From the NCBI GenBank assembly GCA_963920635.1, contig OY987298.1:117480035-117544034 (forward strand): a stretch of DNA of 64,000 bases, given 5' to 3'. A program made the position numbers and the translations under genes. This stretch comes from Pseudeuparius sepicola. Lineage: Eukaryota > Arthropoda > Insecta > Coleoptera > Anthribidae. Below the pieces are notes generated by a model. It was not told where the DNA came from, did not search any database, and was given only the letters and a program-made list of their open reading frames with translations. The first letter of the stretch is position 1. Each line of letters starts with the position of its first letter. Positions 53,501-59,500 of the stretch are shown one piece after another.

Positions 53501-56500
53501 GACAATTCTAGAAGATTTTCGTTCGCTATTTTGTGTAGAAAGTCATAAAACACCGAGAGGTAAGTGAACCTCCCGGGGTTTTACCTAAAAATAAAAAGCC
53601 AATTTTTATGAGTAATGTTTAAAATAGCCCTTGAAAATTACTTTAACAAGAAAATGTTCCGGCACGTTTTTTTTTTTTCATTATTAATTTTTTGTATATT
53701 CATATCTCTGAAACGATTCATTTTGAACAAGTTTACTTTTTATATAATCGCTTGACTGCTTCGACTAGAGCGTCCGAGTAAACAAACAATATAACGCTTG
53801 GATGTCCAAGGCAGGCGCAATTTGTTTCACCTTTTTAACACTGGAGTGTGCCGTATAAACAGAAGTCTAATATAAACAGTTCAGCAATGTATAAATTATA
53901 GAAATTCTTTTATATAAGTACGATTTTTGGTAATACCGCCATATAATTTTCAGCTGCATAATTTAGAAGAGTGCAAAACACCAATTTTGACAAGTTGATG
54001 TGTGTATTGAGCATAGACGAGGTTTCCAAGCAACGAAGTAATAAACTCCTTTTGGATTTATCATCGCGAGAATTTATCGCTAGCAAAAGCACATGATTAT
54101 TTGTTTCATTGAGGAAGGTGCTACCTTATTGGATACAAGCAGTATGAAGGAAATAAACAGAACAAAAGTTGTCGAATTCACCTGATTTTCGCAGTCCGAC
54201 CACCTATGCATTTACTATTTACTATAGGTATATAATCTTTTTAAAATAAGAACGTAATATCCGGACTTCTGCATTGGAATGCATCCAGCAGCGCACATTC
54301 CCTTGAAAATCCCTTTTCAAGATCTGGAAACTATTCTAGGGATCTGTCGGAGACCGCCATAGAGAGCATTCCGGTCGAGGGCCTGAAGGAGGTCGAGATC
54401 CTGAAAATCGAGCACACACCGACCATGCAAACCATTCCAAGTATTTACGATTTGCCGGTGAGGAGAACTTCTACCTAATATATTATATTTTGTACCTGTT
54501 TTATAGCTTTCAGCAATGACAATCCAAGAATTCTTCTTTTAGACAGTGAGGTTTTTTTCTATTTGAAAATCATGGTAGCATGGAATCTTCTAATTTTGCA
54601 TGTTATAATCTCATTAAAGTATTATATTATGAGAAACGCCTTACAAATTATACAGGATGTTAGGAATTTCACTTTTAAGGGCGTATTTTTGAGGTTTTTA
54701 AAAAGATTTTTTCCTATAAACATATGCCCTAGAATTGAGCTGCATCTATCGTAAGTTGCACGAAATTTTTTTTATTATTTTCAACTGTGACTACAGTACT
54801 CTTTAAATCTCCTGAAAATTTGCAAACCCCTGCTCTTTTAGGCGCTCTATTTCTTTTTTGCCTCAAGAACGGTGTAAACATAATTTTTTGGCGCAACTTA
54901 CGAAGTCAGTTTAGCTCGGAGGAGGAGCATTTTTGGACATATGTTTATAGACAAAAATAAAAAATCGCGCATAAAATCTTTGTAGTGGGTTTTAAAACAC
55001 CCTGTAGTTCGGTTTTCAGACAACTATTTTCTCATTATCATAAGTATTATAAATGGTAAAATAATATATAAGAATAACGATTTTGGTGAATTTTTTTGGT
55101 TTTAGAAAAATAAGATTAAAAATTTTGTTTTATAGATTTTCCCGAAAAACATTTACATAAGCCTTTGCATAGACCCCTGATTGCCATATTTTAATTTTTT
55201 GTACAGGGGTATTTACCTAATATGCAACCCTCACTTAACATCGTTTTTATGGTGACAAGAAGTTTTATACAGAATGATGCTGTGACAAACCAAACTTATT
55301 TTTTTAATGGAACGACCAGTACATTTTTGCATTTCTTAAATATGATAGTCATGATGATTAAAATGGAATAAAAAATTATCATTTCCCATTTTTGAAATAT
55401 TCCATTTTTAAATTTGAAACTAAATTTATTTAACTTGAAATTGTGGATCTGGAGTTAAAAGGAACGATCGATGCAATAACAAAAAATATTTGTTTTAGCC
55501 AACAGAGCAACATATTAAAATTCCAAAATGTTAGTAGTTTTTTAGATTTTACTGATATTCTCAAAATAAAATAAAAATTTCGGGAATATCTAGCCAATTT
55601 CTAACATTATATAACTATTTTGTTTTTTGATTATGTTGCTTCATTCAAATTTGCTTTTATCTCCTTATTCAACTTAAAATCTAAATATAAATCCAAATTA
55701 CAGGCACAGAAAAACAGATCCCACTCTGGTGCCATAGAGTATAATACGATACATTTTTGAATTATTCAGATTGCCTGTTTTCATATTGTATGAAGCTATT
55801 ATTATTATTGTATGAAGCTATTATTGCTTTCAAACTCAATTATTTTGCTCCTTTGGTATATAAAAAACTCTAATGCCCAGAAATTGTAGCCATGCCGTCT
55901 ACGAAACATATTTATTTAGCGCAAAAACATTTAACTACATACACTCTATAGTGTTAAAAGCAAAGGTGGGATTTTTTTCTCAAACGATTCACTATAGGCT
56001 ATCTAAAATGTCCCAAGTATTTACGGTGAGATTTACAGTTTGTGAGTGAAGAAGATTTATTAGTTTATTCACCCTTATGGAGCTGAGGAAAGCTGAAGCT
56101 CTGCCTGCTTAAAATTCATTACAGCGCGTCGCACAAAAAATGTGAGAATAAGGGGCAATTTAAAAAGAGCTTTTTTATTTCGGTTGGTTTTTGCCATTAA
56201 ACTACAAATTTTCCCTCCTTGGGTTTCAGCAGGAACTCGTCTGGATATTATAGTCCAGTCGGTAGGCGCGATATCGAAAGTGCATTTTCGTTATAACAAT
56301 TGGATTTTTGATGCCGGAATCTGTTTATAATAATGTGTATGTGGCCCTATACACACATAGGGAAGACTCAAGACATAACTGTACCACGTGCTGAATTTTT
56401 ATGAAACTTTATACGGGTCAAGAGTGCTCCGGGAAAATATATTTAACACAAAAGTATGTTTTTTCCAAAGTGTCAACCAATAATTAAAAAACAATTTAAA

Positions 56501-59500
56501 TTATTGGTTCTTTCTCAACAAACTCGCTGTCTGTTGTGACCTTAACTCATGTGTACTTTCTGACGGCGGGCTCTGTACTTTTTAGACTTAGTTCGTTTAT
56601 AGCGTCTGGGGTGGTTTTTATATACCGGATTTTTGACTTATACAGGGTGAGTCACATCTAAAGGCAGAGCCGAAAACACAAGGTAGAACTCGCTAAAATA
56701 AGCACATATGCTTAATAAACATTAGCCCAAAAAAGCTTGGTTCTCCATATACAGCGTGTTGAAAATTTTCCAAAAATAACATATTTTTTTAATTTCTTTC
56801 GATCCCATTTAGGAATTCCAACCAAATTTGGTACACATTATACACTGGACGGTTGTCATTTTGTGGAATAATTTGACCCGGTTCCGATCACCAGCGGCGT
56901 AGGTACAAATAGTTACTGTAAATAATTGTAGAAAAAAAAGTAGTACGTCCCTGTGCAAAACCAAAAATTTTGCCTTTTTTGGATAGCCCATTTAATTTGG
57001 AACAAAAAGTGTCTCTTGGTATTTTTTTATTTCTGGTACAGTTTCTTCGTAATTTCGGATTTTTTAAACTAGTGTCAAGGTGATTATGCTGGCATTTAAA
57101 ATAAAATTATTTGTATCTCCGCCGCTGCTCATCTGAACAGGGCCAAATTATTGCACAAAATGACAACCCATAATATGTATAAAATAATTCCTAAACAGGC
57201 TAGAAAAAAATTAAAAAATATTTGGAAAAGTTTCAACACTCTGTATATGGAGAACCAAGCATTTTTAAGCTAATGTTTATTAAGCATATGTGCTTATTTT
57301 AGGGAATTCTACCTTGTGTTTTCGGCTCTGCCTTTATTTGTGACTCACCCTGTATAAATAGACCGGGAGATAATGATTGATTTTTGGACGTGATTTTACT
57401 CAGAATGCCTTTCAAATGGCATTATGTTGCATATATTCTCCCAGAGAATCAGAGAGTCATCCTGGAAAAATTAAGTATTAAAATACAAGTTCACGTGACA
57501 ATAGCAGCCCTTTGGGTTCACGTTAACGGTATGCCTGTGGTTTTCCGAGGAATTTTCTATTTTGAACTCCATTATACAACACATGGCAGCCTGACTAAAA
57601 TCAAATCAAAACGCATATTTTTCGAATATGCAATAGAATAACTTAATTTGAGCCTATACGAATAAAGTCATCGACGAGCTCTACCAGCCTTGTTTACGGA
57701 AATAAAATATCTCGTTCGTTGCTGAGATATAAGGCCGAGGATTTTTAGGTTAATCGCCCTGTAGATTCATGCATTTTTATGGAATATTCCATTGGATTAG
57801 AGTAGCCCAGGATAAAACCTAATACCTAAAAGCTAATTAACACAAAACATTAATGGTTGATGCTTTGGTCCCGAGATATGTAACATTTAACGTCAGTGTG
57901 CAGTACGTAAAATACGTAAAATACGTAAAATAAAATACTGACACGAGTAAAAAAATGCAGGAAACTAAAATATTCATAAATAGTTTTGAATTTTTGCAGT
58001 AATCGCCTTCCTCTCTTTTCGGCACATCGATTTAATTTGTTTTTTGGTGTGTGAAGCTCGCATTGCATTGCGCAAAGTCCAAACAAAAAGTTTTGTGTAC
58101 CTGATATTGGAGTAGGTGCTTATTGAAAATAGTTTGAAGAAGGTATAACGTAAGATCTTCATGTCTTAATTTTTTTTTTGAAGTATATTTTGTACGAGTG
58201 TCCTTTATTTTGATCAATCATTTAAACTCCTACAGAACCTTAAAAATAATTCTTAGTTTTCGTGTAAAGACTAAAATACATTTGTTTAAATTTGCAAGTT
58301 AATTATTTATAATTTATAAAATAGCATTTATAACAATCGGCCCAGCGCCACTTTGTAGCTATTTTAATTTCGAACAAATTGTATTGTGAACATTTTTACC
58401 ATGAATTTTACAATGAGTTATTTAAGAAAATGTATAGTAAAATATTTTGAAAACGGCTATTTTTATCTTAAATTGTTAATAACTTTATTAGTGGCGCACG
58501 GATTTAGTATTTAGTATGCATTGCCATAATATATTGTTATACACATTATTCTCAACAGATTCAGGTTTTGGCTAAGACAAACAACAGTACCTAAAGCGTT
58601 TTTAACTGAATTGTATGTTATTTAATAAACCATTTTGTATTGGTTTTGTCAATATACAAATGAAAAATTCTCCAGTAATAATTATTATTGCATATCGACA
58701 AAGGTAATAAAAAAATGAAAATGGTTTTAAATCACAAGCGATTCAGTTAGAAGCATTGTATTGTTATTTATCTTTTCGACCCCTATCCTGAATGAATGGT
58801 AATTTTATAGAAATATTACTGTTTGTTCAAATATCCCCAAAACGGTCCTAGAGACATATACAAAGTACACTTTTTTCGCATACAAATCTCAGAGGAAAAC
58901 ATATTTACTCCAGATAAAGAAATACATACCTAGATACCCAAACAAATATATCATTTTAAATTGTTAATAACTTTATTAGTGGCGCACGGATTTATAGTAT
59001 GCATTATTCTCAACAGATTCCAACATTAATCCATATATTATGAACAAAATGCACAAAGCAGGCACATTTGGAAATGATTGCATTTTACCCTGTTGCTTTG
59101 ACATTGCCGTGACAGATATTCTATAACCTACATTTTTATCATATAATTAATTGGTGGGATGCAGGTTTGTAAAGCTTCGAGAAACTAAGTTGAGAACAAA
59201 AGTGTCTTTAATTCTCTTCATTTGTTTTATTCTTTCTTTTCGTTTTCAGAACTTGAAGACTGCCAAATTGACACATCACTTCCACTGCTGCGCGTTTAAG
59301 TATCCTGAACAACACAACCCTACCAAGCATGCAGAATATGAGAAGGCTATGAAAAAATTTTGCAAGGAAAGCAGCAAAACGTTGGTGGGCACTGGACGAA
59401 AAAGGAAGAGAAGAGCCTTAGGATACGCACAGTAGTGAGTATATACATACCTATTTATAATACAGATCTTACCAGGAAGCAAGTCAATCTGGATTCACGC

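Noticed and set aside
57384..57641. 85-codon plus-strand frame
   Set aside because: No recognisable domain, no splice or start context; composition like the rest of the intron.
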